64,000 nucleotides of DNA, taken from assembly GCA_900318175.1 (NCBI GenBank), contig ONJQ01000008.1, forward strand, positions 1 through 64,000, in the 5' to 3' direction. Shown in pieces: positions 43,132 through 50,872 of this stretch. How positions within the stretch are numbered: the first letter of the stretch is position 1; every line of letters starts with the position of its first letter. The DNA is from an uncultured Bacteroidales bacterium (GTDB lineage Bacteria > Bacteroidota > Bacteroidia > Bacteroidales > P3). The notes beneath the pieces are model-generated. The model saw only the letters and a program-made list of their open reading frames with translations. It was not told the origin of the DNA and ran no database searches. The position numbers were made by a program, and so were the translations under genes.

Positions 43132-44211
43132 ATGAAACACCACGCCAACATAAAGCCCCGTCCACTCAGGGAGTGGATTACCACCCTCCACTCTATCCAA
43201 CTCTACCGCACCACCCGTGCCCTGTGGATAGCCCTCGCTTCCGCCCTCATCCTCACCGTGGTGATGGTCCTCGGAGCCTTCTCGCCAATTACTCATACCC
43301 TTGAACCCACCTTCCACATTCCCTTCATACTTCTCGCCAACGTCCTGCTGTTCATCCCCCTTTACCTCTTCAATTTCTGGCTTATCCGTTGCGGTCTCAA
43401 ATCCTCTGCCCTCATGGCCTCCTGTCTCGCCGGTTCTCTCGCCATCGCTGCCCTCTTCACCCTCCTCTCGTTCCACACCGAAACAGCCATCTATGGTGCC
43501 GGCAATACCTCCAATACCTTTGCCATCACCCTCATCGCCAACGGTGCTTCGGCGCTCATCTCCTCGCTTGTCTCCCTCCTCCTCAACAACGTCACCCGCC
43601 GCCAGCAGCTTGTCCTCGAAAACGAGCAGCTCCAGTCCGAGAACATACTCACCCGCTACCAGACCCTCCAGCAGCAAATCAGTCCCCACTTCCTCTTCAA
43701 CTCCCTCAACACCCTCGACGGGCTCATCGGCACCGACGACGGCAACGCCCATAACTATCTCCAGCAGCTTGCCGCCACTTTCCGCTACTCCATGCAGGAC
43801 ACCAAGGAGGTAACCCTCGAGCAGGAGCTTGCCTTCACCCACTCCTACATCTACATGATGCAGATTCGCCACGGCAGCAACCTTCATATCGACGAGAACA
43901 TCTCGCCCCAATACCTTTCCCTCCACATGCCACCCATCAGCCTCCAGCTCCTTGTCGAAAACGCCATCAAACACAACGTCATCTCCCAGCGTCATCCCCT
44001 CACCGTCACCATCCTCACTGTCGCACCCACGCCTCAGTCGCCGCATCCACTCCTGCGAGTGTCCAACCCTCTCCAGCCTAAAACCGACAGCGAGTCGGGC
44101 AATACTGTCGGCCTCGGCAACCTCTCCCTCCGCTACGACCTCCTTTACCACACCCCCATCGCCATCACCCAAACCGACACCCATTTCATCGTCGACATCC
44201 CCTTAATCTGA
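43132..44211 (+). CDS. LytS/YehU-type sensor histidine kinase
   Basis: 359 aa. Four predicted membrane helices in the first ~140 residues, no extracytoplasmic sensor domain, then a coiled segment and the His_kinase signature QQQISPHFLFNSLNTL near 181-196 (phospho-acceptor His near 186). ATP-binding boxes are LVENAIKHNV and GLGNLSLRYDLL. Pairs with the LytTR regulator seven bases downstream. The input is probably sensed within the membrane. Located directly behind the export operon, which it may control. Confidence 0.9.
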   Translation: MKHHANIKPRPLREWITTLHSIQLYRTTRALWIALASALILTVVMVLGAFSPITHTLEPTFHIPFILLANVLLFIPLYLFNFWLIRCGLKSSALMASCLAGSLAIAALFTLLSFHTETAIYGAGNTSNTFAITLIANGASALISSLVSLLLNNVTRRQQLVLENEQLQSENILTRYQTLQQQISPHFLFNSLNTLDGLIGTDDGNAHNYLQQLAATFRYSMQDTKEVTLEQELAFTHSYIYMMQIRHGSNLHIDENISPQYLSLHMPPISLQLLVENAIKHNVISQRHPLTVTILTVAPTPQSPHPLLRVSNPLQPKTDSESGNTVGLGNLSLRYDLLYHTPIAITQTDTHFIVDIPLI

Positions 44212-44218
44212 CCTCACC

Positions 44219-44983
44219 ATGAAAAACATCCTCATCATCGAAGACGAGATTGTAGCCGCGCAGCACCTCCAGCGCACCCTCGCCCAACTATCGCCCCGGT
44301 TTAACATCCTCGCCGTCATACAGAGCATTGAGGAGAGCGTCGAATATTTTAACAATTTGACGTCCCCTTCCGCAGCTCCTTATCCCGACCTCTGCTTTAT
44401 GGACATCCACCTGGCCGATGGCCTCGCCTTCCACATCTTCGACCAAGTGAACATCACCTGCCCCATCATCTTCACCACCGCCTACGACCAATACGCCCTA
44501 CAGGCCTTCAAGGTCAACAGCATCGACTATCTCCTCAAGCCCATTGGGCTGGACGACCTGCGTCGCGCCCTCGACAAGCTCGAAAACCTTACCTCACCCC
44601 CGCCGCCAATCCCCATAGCGGCACTCGCCTCCTCGCTCAAGCACTACCGCTCTCACTTCCTCATCCCCCACCTCGACAAACTCGTCCCCGTCGAGATTAG
44701 TCAGATTGCCTGTCTCTATATCGAGGACAAACTCACCCGGGCCATCCTGCTGGACGGACAACAACACACCATCGACAAACCCCTCGACCTCATCATGGAG
44801 CAACTCGACCCCGACCTCTTCTTCCGTGCCAACCGCCAGTATATCGTTGCCCATCGGGCCATCAAGGAAATCTCCGTCTGGCCCATCGGCAAACTTGCGC
44901 TGACCCTCGCCGTCCCCACTCCCGACCGCATCATCATAAGCAAAGCCCGCGTCCCGGAGTTCAAAACCTGGTACACCCAATAA
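44219..44983 (+). CDS. LytTR-family response regulator
   Basis: 254 aa. Receiver domain 1-~122: IIEDE near 5-9, phospho-acceptor Asp in FMDIHLADG near 61-68, conserved Thr in FTTAYDQYALQAF and Lys in YLLKPIG. A Pro-rich linker near 126-132 leads to a LytTR DNA-binding domain (~145-254: FLIPHLDKLVPVEI, FFRANRQYIVAHRAI). Activated by the upstream kinase. Seven bases separate the two genes. Confidence 0.92.
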   Translation: MKNILIIEDEIVAAQHLQRTLAQLSPRFNILAVIQSIEESVEYFNNLTSPSAAPYPDLCFMDIHLADGLAFHIFDQVNITCPIIFTTAYDQYALQAFKVNSIDYLLKPIGLDDLRRALDKLENLTSPPPPIPIAALASSLKHYRSHFLIPHLDKLVPVEISQIACLYIEDKLTRAILLDGQQHTIDKPLDLIMEQLDPDLFFRANRQYIVAHRAIKEISVWPIGKLALTLAVPTPDRIIISKARVPEFKTWYTQ

Positions 44984-45138
44984 AACTAAAAACTGCAAAC
45001 TAAAAAGTAAGCTACCGTACCCCGATATCATCTGGTCCAACATGTATAGACGGGGAACAGACCGTGGAGGAGTTATAGCAAGCATACGGAATAAACAGTT
45101 CCTCAATCAGACCGCGATTTTCGATAGCAGTAAAAAAG

Positions 45139-45162
45139 GAGCGTCCCGTCATTGGGACGCTC
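45139..45162 (-). terminator. Terminator of FISUMP-type lipoprotein 2
   Basis: GAGCGTCCC (45139-45147) pairs with GGGACGCTC (45154-45162); on the - strand CCTTTTTTA follows. Confidence 0.8.
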
Positions 45163-45200
45163 ACTCTATTCTTTTTCGGCTGAGAGGGTTTCCTCCCGGA

Positions 45201-45986
45201 CTATTTCACATCCTCAACCAATCGGACGGCAAAACCGTAATAGCGATGGTTGTAGCTTACCACACCGGCCTTGCCATTTCCTGAAAAGGCAAAGCCCCAT
45301 GCGCCGTTGGTAAAATCCTCCGTGGCCGTCCAATAGCGACCTGTAAAGTATGTGATTTCCGTACCAACCCGGTAGGAAGCGGAAGGCAGGAAAACAGCCC
45401 CTGCATCCTCCATCTTTTTCCACATGCGCGCATCGTAGTCATTGCTGTCAATGTAACTCATACCGGGGAAGAAGACACAACTGTCGGGCAAGGTCCACAT
45501 ATCGGGCAGCAGGACTACTCCCGTCCTGTTATCAACCCTTGCGTATGCATATTTCTTCTTTGCATCAGGTCTCTCTTTCATAATGTATCTCCACTCGTCT
45601 TTGGTCAGCGTGCGCCAGTTGCCGCCCACTTTTCCGCCCCAGTCGTTGAAGGTCGTGTAGTCCTCGTCCTTCTGGGAAATCAATGTAGGATTGTCGGCAG
45701 TACCCCATCCGAAGAGGTCCACGCTGCCGTGGTAGGAAGTATCTGTAATCAACTGGTTATATCCACCAGCAAATTCAGTCTGGCTATCATAAATGCCAAA
45801 TTTGTGGAAAAGGAGGTCATAATAGACATTGCCCTTGGCGAACTTCACCTGGCGACCTCCGCCCACGGAGAATCCGCCTGCCACCATAGTCTCCTTGCCG
45901 CAGCCCGCCAAACAGACAGCAACAGCAGCAACAAACATGAAACGGCCTAATGCAGATGCAACTCTTTTAGTCATATTATTCTTCAT
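45201..45986 (-). CDS. FISUMP-type surface lipoprotein 2
   Basis: 261 aa. Signal peptide with lipobox CLAGC (Cys at 29), then VKFAKGNVYYD, VDLFGWGTADN, WRTLTKDEWRYIM, GVVLLPDMW, AGAVFLPSASYR and YWTATEDF with a final FAVRLVEDV. The order of blocks matches the lipoprotein at 13208-14074, so the two are distant paralogues. Predicted to be surface-exposed. It has a TATCTTTG box at 46096-46089 and its own terminator. Role unknown. Confidence 0.75.
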   Translation of the reverse strand: MKNNMTKRVASALGRFMFVAAVAVCLAGCGKETMVAGGFSVGGGRQVKFAKGNVYYDLLFHKFGIYDSQTEFAGGYNQLITDTSYHGSVDLFGWGTADNPTLISQKDEDYTTFNDWGGKVGGNWRTLTKDEWRYIMKERPDAKKKYAYARVDNRTGVVLLPDMWTLPDSCVFFPGMSYIDSNDYDARMWKKMEDAGAVFLPSASYRVGTEITYFTGRYWTATEDFTNGAWGFAFSGNGKAGVVSYNHRYYGFAVRLVEDVK

Positions 45987-46088
45987 TTTGTATTTTTGTT
46001 TCTATATCCGCGGAGGCACTCCGCCTGTGTCAATCTATCGGGCTGTATACCAAACACTAATCAGTACACAACACACAATTTCACAATG

Positions 46089-46096
46089 CAAAGATA
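46089..46096 (-). promoter_or_regulatory. -7 box of FISUMP-type lipoprotein 2
   Basis: Reads TATCTTTG on the - strand, about 100 bases before the ATG at 45986. Confidence 0.55.
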
Positions 46097-46159
46097 CGAT
46101 TTTTTTTTTGAATTGGAACTTTTTTTCATACATAGGGGTGTGAAGGACAAAATAGATGG

Positions 46160-46350
46160 TTTTTTAGAGGACATGCTCTCTAATGGACAAACAACAGTTT
46201 GTATTTTTGTGTCGTCGATGAAGCGGAGAGGGAGGGGCTGCTGGGGAGCAACCCCTCATGGAATAGTCGACCAGCAGAACACCAATGACAAGGCTGCCCT
46301 ATCGGGTGGCCTTTTGTTTTTGGGATTTGCCTCTTGATGCCTCTAAAAAC
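46160..46350 (+). ncRNA. Terminator-bearing noncoding repeat, copy 1 (candidate small RNA)
   Basis: About 190 bases homologous to 50190-50380. It carries a TATTTTTG box (46202-46209), a conserved hairpin closed by GAGGGG and CCCCTC (46230-46257), the invariant CATGGAATAG, and an intrinsic terminator at 46290-46313 (10 pairs including G-U, loop TATC, then TTTTG). The right end overlaps the 3' end of a transposase remnant on the other strand. It may be an independently transcribed small RNA or the noncoding end of an insertion sequence; no RNA family was recognised. Confidence 0.5.
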
Positions 46351-46601
46351 CCAATGACGAGCTTTTCGCGACGTTCCCGTGTCATTCCGTTGTGATTGTG
46401 GAGCATTCGCTTGAGTTGGGAGATATGCCCGTCGATGAGGTTGGTCGTGTTGGGTATCCCCATTTCGATGTTGTCGTACCTGTTGAACAGCAGCGGCAGG
46501 TTCCGCCTGACGCTCAGGTATGCGCTGCGTAACCTTTTGTGGGTGTAATGGCTTTTGCCTAACACCAGCAACGGTATCATTGCACGCATTAACATGGCCA
46601 T
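46299..46601 (-). pseudogene. Transposase C-terminal remnant
   Basis: 100 codons ending in the loop of the copy-1 terminator. The block IPNTTNLIDGHISQLKRML near 49-67 and HNGMTRERREKLV after it match the C-terminal part of a Bacteroidota transposase family (NTTN-x-hydrophobic-[DE]-G ... LK-xx-hydrophobic ... H-x-G). The N-terminal catalytic part is absent: the frame closes with a stop just upstream of 46601 and upstream sequence is AT-rich and noncoding. IS family not determined. A short trace of the same 3' end (GATTTGCCTCTTGATGCCTC) also follows copy 2 near 50350. Confidence 0.65.
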
Positions 46602-46974
46602 ATTTCAGGAATTTGTCGCTCCCAGAGTAAAAGCATGTTTTTTTACATAACCTTGGACTTTGTCAAAGAAACAAAAATAACACGCTTCTACGTTGGTTCG
46701 ACCATTTTTTTGTCCATTACGTCGAAAAAAAATATTGTCAGATGAAAAAAAAATCGTATTTTTGCAACCGCAAACCGAGCGTTTTCGATAAGCCGGGCAC
46801 ATAGGGCAAATTACTAATGTTTGCACTATGCCAAGGCGGGAAAACGTCTGTTGCAAAAACAAATGTTAAATAACGGTTGTCCGGCAGATTAATGGGTTCT
46901 GTCTGTTCGGATGACCCAAAATTGAATTAATAGAACCCACATTAATCAATAAATTAAAATACAAAACATTAACC
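46602..46974 (+). other. Long leader of the surface lipoprotein operon
   Basis: No gene is credible here. TTG (46735-46737), 19 bases, then TATTTTTG (46757-46764) is a full promoter, giving a leader of about 200 bases before the ATG at 46975. The leader has GC-rich segments that may pair, such as CGTTTTC near 46786 and GAAAACG near 46838. Confidence 0.55.
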
Positions 46975-47133
46975 ATGCAGACAAAAACAAGACGGGAGTA
47001 TGACGCTCCTATGGTTGAACTGTTCGAGGCCCACATCGAGAAAGGCTTCCAGTTGAGTGTTACAAGAACTGGCTCAAACGTAGAAAGGGTTACAGAGAGT
47101 AACTATAGCTACAACAACACTTTGTTCACTTGA
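46975..47133 (+). CDS. Small protein preceding the repeat lipoprotein
   Basis: 52 aa starting MQTKTRREYDAPMVELFE, with no signal peptide and an Asn/Ser/Tyr-rich end. Small proteins with this form (a basic start, a YxAPxVE-like motif, a polar tail) often precede fimbrillin-like or cell-surface lipoprotein genes in Prevotella-type genomes. It has the long leader and consensus promoter upstream, and the large lipoprotein gene starts 26 bases after its stop, so the two share a transcript. Role unknown; it could be a substrate or regulatory peptide. Confidence 0.6.
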   Translation: MQTKTRREYDAPMVELFEAHIEKGFQLSVTRTGSNVERVTESNYSYNNTLFT

Positions 47134-47159
47134 TGTATCACCATTAAAAGAGCTGAAAG

Positions 47160-49172
47160 ATGAAAAGCAATTTACAATCTTTTGCAACACTGGTAGCTTT
47201 GGTTGCCATAGTGAGTTTTACCTCATGTAAGAAAGAAGGACAAGTGGTAGCGACTTTCACCGCCACAATGGAAAGCTGCTCAGATATCCACAACGCCAAG
47301 ACGGTGCTCGATGGCACCGCGTTGAAGTGGGTGTCAGGCGACGAGGTGAAGATATACTCTGGCAGCACAGATGCCGTATTCACTGCCACGCCCCTGAGCA
47401 ATGCCACAACGGCAACCTTCACCACCACGGACCCCACGTTTGAAGCAGGGAACAGCTTCATTGCCTACTATCCTGCCAATAGTGTTGTCAGCCAGAATAG
47501 CGTGACCATTCCCGCAACGCAGGAGAGTGTCGACGGCTCGCTGCGAGGCTTCCCGATGCACGCCTATTCGACCTCCAACGCACTACAGTTTACGAACCTC
47601 TGCGGTGTGCTGAAGCTGCACCTACAGAAGAGTGATGTGACGGTCACCTCTATCGCCCTGACTACCGACCAGACCATCAACGGCACCTATCAGGTCAACA
47701 ACTACAACAGCACTGAGACGGCCACACTGAACACCACCTCGGTGACCAACGGCACCAACACCACCACTATGGAGTGCAACCAAAGCATAGACCAATCTCA
47801 CGACTTCTATATCTACCTGCCCGCAGGCACCTACAGCGGACTGAAATTGGTCATTACCGCCTCTGACGGTTCGGTTTGCATCAAGGGTCCTGCCCCTGCA
47901 GGACGCGACGTGGTGATTGAGCGCAGCAAGTACAGCACCCTCACCCTCAGTGGCAATGATTTGAACTTCGAACAGCCAACTACTACTGCCAACCCGCTCA
48001 CCTTCGAGGCCAAGGTGTCTGGTGCGACGGTCAAGTTTAACAGCCCTTCCAATATCGGAGCCAGAATGGTGTACAGCACCGATGGAGGCAACAGCTGGAC
48101 GACTTATGGCAATAATACCGATATTACTCTGGAAAATGTAGGCGACAAGGTCTCTTTCCGTGCCGCAAACTCCAACAGTACTTTAGGGACTAGGAACTTT
48201 AGAACCTGTAGTAGATTCACCGTTAATGGTGATTGCTATCTTTATGGCAACATAATGAGCTTGCTTTTTACGGATTATGAGAACGCCACAGAGTTGGACT
48301 ATTACTATTCAAATACATTTTCCTATCTGTTTTATAACGTAACTGATATCTATAATCATCCGACCAAACAGCTGCTCCTCCCTGCCACCGAATTGGTGCC
48401 CTATTGTTATGCCCATTTGTTCGATGGCTGCACCAACCTCACCACTGCACCTGCCCTTCCTGCCAACACGCTGCAAGGCTATTGTTACCAATATATGTTC
48501 AATAAATGCACCAGCCTCACCACTGCGCCTGCCCTGCCTGCCACCTGGCTGGATGCCTATTGTTATTCCTATATGTTCAATGGCTGCACCAGCCTCACCA
48601 CTGCACCTGCCCTGCCAGCCACCAGTCTGGCAAGCTATTGTTATTCCTATATGTTCTATGGCTGCACCAGCCTCACCACTGCACCTGCCCTACCTGCCAC
48701 CTGGCTGACATCCCATTGTTATTCCAATATGTTCGGCAAAACTGCACTCACCACAGCACCGGCTCTGCCTGCCACCAATCTGGCTGCTTATTGTTACGAT
48801 CACATGTTCTACGATTGTAACAACCTCACCACGGCACCTGTCCTGCCTGCCACCACTCTAATGACCGGTTGTTATCAATATATGTTCAATACTTGTGACA
48901 ACTTGACAGTGGCTCCTGACCTTCCTGCCCAAGTATTAGTAGCAAATTGCTACGAGGGTATGTTTGAGTATTGCAATCATTTGAGTAGCATAAAATGCTA
49001 TGCAACCACCGGCATTGCCCAAAATCATAGTACAGATAATTGGGTTTACAAAAATCAGTCCTATGCTACCCCCGGCACCTTCTACAGACCTGCCGGCGTG
49101 ACCTGGCCCAATGCATGGAATGGCGTAATTACCAGCTTAGGCTATTGGACACTGGATGACCTGACAGACTAA
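47160..49172 (+). CDS. Surface lipoprotein with fimbrillin-like N-terminus and Cys-rich tandem repeats
   Basis: 670 aa. Lipobox TSC (Cys23), then a fimbrillin/Mfa-like beta domain to about residue 270 (TALKWVSGDEVKIYSG, SFIAYYPAN, FYIYLPAGTYSGL). After a linker, residues 424-~604 are seven units of 26 aa, consensus CTSLTTAPALPAT-x-L then YCYSYMFNG, a variant leucine-rich/BspA-like repeat with regularly placed Cys and Tyr; unit 5 is one residue short. A capping segment ends the protein. The DNA units are nearly identical, so copy number may vary. Probably surface-exposed adhesin or binding protein. Confidence 0.75.
   Translation: MKSNLQSFATLVALVAIVSFTSCKKEGQVVATFTATMESCSDIHNAKTVLDGTALKWVSGDEVKIYSGSTDAVFTATPLSNATTATFTTTDPTFEAGNSFIAYYPANSVVSQNSVTIPATQESVDGSLRGFPMHAYSTSNALQFTNLCGVLKLHLQKSDVTVTSIALTTDQTINGTYQVNNYNSTETATLNTTSVTNGTNTTTMECNQSIDQSHDFYIYLPAGTYSGLKLVITASDGSVCIKGPAPAGRDVVIERSKYSTLTLSGNDLNFEQPTTTANPLTFEAKVSGATVKFNSPSNIGARMVYSTDGGNSWTTYGNNTDITLENVGDKVSFRAANSNSTLGTRNFRTCSRFTVNGDCYLYGNIMSLLFTDYENATELDYYYSNTFSYLFYNVTDIYNHPTKQLLLPATELVPYCYAHLFDGCTNLTTAPALPANTLQGYCYQYMFNKCTSLTTAPALPATWLDAYCYSYMFNGCTSLTTAPALPATSLASYCYSYMFYGCTSLTTAPALPATWLTSHCYSNMFGKTALTTAPALPATNLAAYCYDHMFYDCNNLTTAPVLPATTLMTGCYQYMFNTCDNLTVAPDLPAQVLVANCYEGMFEYCNHLSSIKCYATTGIAQNHSTDNWVYKNQSYATPGTFYRPAGVTWPNAWNGVITSLGYWTLDDLTD
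48429..48971 (+). repeat. 78-bp coding tandem repeats
   Basis: Units begin at 48429, 48507, 48585, 48663, 48741 (75 bp), 48816 and 48894. The first four are nearly identical in sequence (TGCACCAGCCTCACCACTGC recurs), the later ones more diverged. In-frame gain or loss of units would leave the gene open. Confidence 0.9.
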
Positions 49173-49193
49173 ACAAATTAAAAATTTAGTATT

Positions 49194-49233
49194 AAAAGGG
49201 GGAGGCACTCGGGGACGGGTGCTTCCCCCTTTT
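49194..49233 (+). terminator. Terminator of the repeat lipoprotein operon
   Basis: AAAAGGGGGAGGCAC (49194-49208) pairs with GTGCTTCCCCCTTTT (49219-49233). Confidence 0.88.
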
Positions 49234-49432
49234 CTTATCAATTAATGATAATTTAGTGTTTAAAAAAGAGCATTATCATTGCCATGCAATAATTTGATGG
49301 ACATGAACGCGACAACAATTTCCACTCGTCATTACAAAAACAAAACCTACAATCTCCTATAAACCAACAGATAACGTCATGCATCCAAGCCATGCTCAAA
49401 AAAATAATTATTATAAATCAAAAAAAAAAACT

Positions 49433-49440
49433 TATTTTTG
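49433..49440 (+). promoter_or_regulatory. -7 box of the 49483 gene
   Basis: TATTTTTG following an A-rich run; ATG 42 bases downstream. Confidence 0.55.
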
Positions 49441-49482
49441 CAAACGAAAAACAAAGATTATTAATCTATTAAATCTCTTAAC

Positions 49483-50031
49483 ATGAAAAAACTCACATTG
49501 ATGATTGCCGCCATCCTTTTCTGCGGCTCCGTTTTTACCTCCTGTAAAAAGGACCCCAGCGGTTCCGGCACGAGCAGCGACAAGAAACTTGTTGAAGTCA
49601 GAGTCAACCAGTCCCTCACCCTCTCCTCTTCCAGTAACGATGCCTTGAATCGTGCCTACAACGTGAAAGTGATTTATTTCGATGCTGGGAACCAGATTGC
49701 CACCCACAACTTCACTCCCAGTGATCTCGGCTGGATTGGAGAATGTGTCCACACCACCTTCCCCTGCAAAGCCGGCTTCCGTCTGATCGCCACTCCCAAG
49801 TCCGACCTCTCGGGCGTTGCCGAGGATGAGAAGTTCGACATCAATGGCACTTTCAAATTTACCATCGTAGCCAAATACTCCAATGGCACCACAGAAAATC
49901 TGAAGGAAGCGAATGAAGGAATTGCATATAACGGATTGAGACCCTACAATGGCCGCGTAATCAAGTCACTCCGTTCGGCCTACCAAATAGATCAGAATGG
50001 CAAACTCCAGGCTATTGAAATCGATGAATAA
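49483..50031 (+). CDS. Lipoprotein, function unknown
   Basis: 182 aa. Signal peptide with lipobox TSC (Cys22) and a Ser/Gly linker (SGSGTSS), followed by a beta-rich domain: VKVIYFDAGNQIATHNF and GTFKFTIVAKYSNGT (two strand-rich blocks) with ITP-like VCH region near FPCKAGF. No family recognised; the size and strand pattern suggest a single Ig-like or transthyretin-like fold. It is monocistronic, with promoter and terminator of its own. Probably outer-membrane or surface located. Confidence 0.7.
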   Translation: MKKLTLMIAAILFCGSVFTSCKKDPSGSGTSSDKKLVEVRVNQSLTLSSSSNDALNRAYNVKVIYFDAGNQIATHNFTPSDLGWIGECVHTTFPCKAGFRLIATPKSDLSGVAEDEKFDINGTFKFTIVAKYSNGTTENLKEANEGIAYNGLRPYNGRVIKSLRSAYQIDQNGKLQAIEIDE

Positions 50032-50092
50032 GTAATCACGTTAGTACATCTATCGACGTTTTTTCCATACAGCCCTGACGAGGCTGAATCTC

Positions 50093-50130
50093 AAAAGCCC
50101 CAGACAGCACATCGCTAATCTGGGGCTTTT
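50093..50130 (+). terminator. Terminator of the 49483 gene
   Basis: AAAAGCCCCAGA (50093-50104) and TCTGGGGCTTTT (50119-50130) pair perfectly. Confidence 0.88.
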
Positions 50131-50189
50131 GTTTGTATAACAAAGGGACACGAATTCAAAATCGGTTTAATAGATAAAAATTAGGCTGT

Positions 50190-50380
50190 TTTTTCATCCG
50201 AAATAATGCTATATGGAAAACAGTGTTTTATTTTGCGCTGTCGACTAAGCGGAGAGGGGCGCTGCTGTGGAGCAACCCCTCATGGAATAGACTACGAGCA
50301 AAACACCAATGACAAGGTTGCCCTATCGGGTGGCCTTTTGTTATTGAGATTTGCCTCTTGATGCCTCAAAAAATTGACTT
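50190..50380 (+). ncRNA. Terminator-bearing noncoding repeat, copy 2 (candidate small RNA)
   Basis: Homologue of 46160-46350. The GAGGGGC ... CCCCTC hairpin, CATGGAATAG and the terminator (50314-50337) are conserved. The promoter position reads TTTTATTTTG, which lacks one T compared with the TATTTTTG of copy 1, so this copy may be weakly or not transcribed. Only about 20 bases of the transposase 3' end remain to its right. Confidence 0.45.
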
Positions 50381-50473
50381 ATGACGGAAATTCTCATCGA
50401 ACTGGAAGAGTCAACAGTATGCTTGATGTGATAGTACAACAGACCAGAGAGTTAAGAAGTGGTAAAAAGATAA

Positions 50474-50503
50474 AAGCGATAGAATTAAAAGATTCTGTCG
50501 CTT
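50474..50503 (-). terminator. Terminator of the metallopeptidase/lipoprotein transcript
   Basis: AAGCGATAGAAT (50474-50485) pairs with ATTCTGTCGCTT (50492-50503), one mismatch; on the - strand TTATCTTTTT follows. Confidence 0.75.
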
Positions 50504-50509
50504 CTTTCG

Positions 50510-50863
50510 CTAATCTTCGCCCCAAATAATTTTATACCAATCTCCTTTTGTGTCAATTACATCCATTGGAGACCCCAAATACAACCGATTTGCTGTGTCC
50601 TTGAATGCAATCCAATAGAAATTCCTGTCGTTTGCAGGATATACCACGTCTAAGGGTTCGTGTACAACAATATATGGTTCATTGGGTCTAAAAACAATTA
50701 CTCTCAGCAAAGAATCCAGCGCGGACTCAAAATCGGAACCAATTGTCGCCTCGTATTTGATATATCCAGCGTCGAAAGAATACATTCTTTTTGGGGTTTC
50801 TTTTTTCTCACAATCAGCAAAAAGCGCAACTGTGGCTATGAGTAATACAATGGCCTTTTTCAT
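50510..50863 (-). CDS. Small lipoprotein downstream of the metallopeptidase
   Basis: 117 aa. Signal peptide (MKKAIVLLIATVALFADC) with Cys18 in an atypical ADC lipobox, then a charged segment (EKKETPKRM) and a short globular part (FESALDSLLRVIVFRPNEP, WYKIIWGED). No family recognised. It starts nine bases after the stop of the secreted metallopeptidase and is followed by a terminator, so the two are co-transcribed. It could be an inhibitor or chaperone of the peptidase, which is a guess from position only. Confidence 0.65.
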   Translation of the reverse strand: MKKAIVLLIATVALFADCEKKETPKRMYSFDAGYIKYEATIGSDFESALDSLLRVIVFRPNEPYIVVHEPLDVVYPANDRNFYWIAFKDTANRLYLGSPMDVIDTKGDWYKIIWGED

Positions 50864-50872
50864 AATTGTTAA

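Noticed and set aside
43389-43754. Alternative frames overlapping the LytS kinase gene
   Set aside because: They are Pro/Ser/Arg-rich shadows of a kinase gene whose motifs are unambiguous.
46605-46862. 85-codon - strand frame upstream of the transposase remnant
   Set aside because: Composition is Phe/Cys-rich and unlike transposases; it lies across the promoter and leader of the opposite-strand lipoprotein operon.
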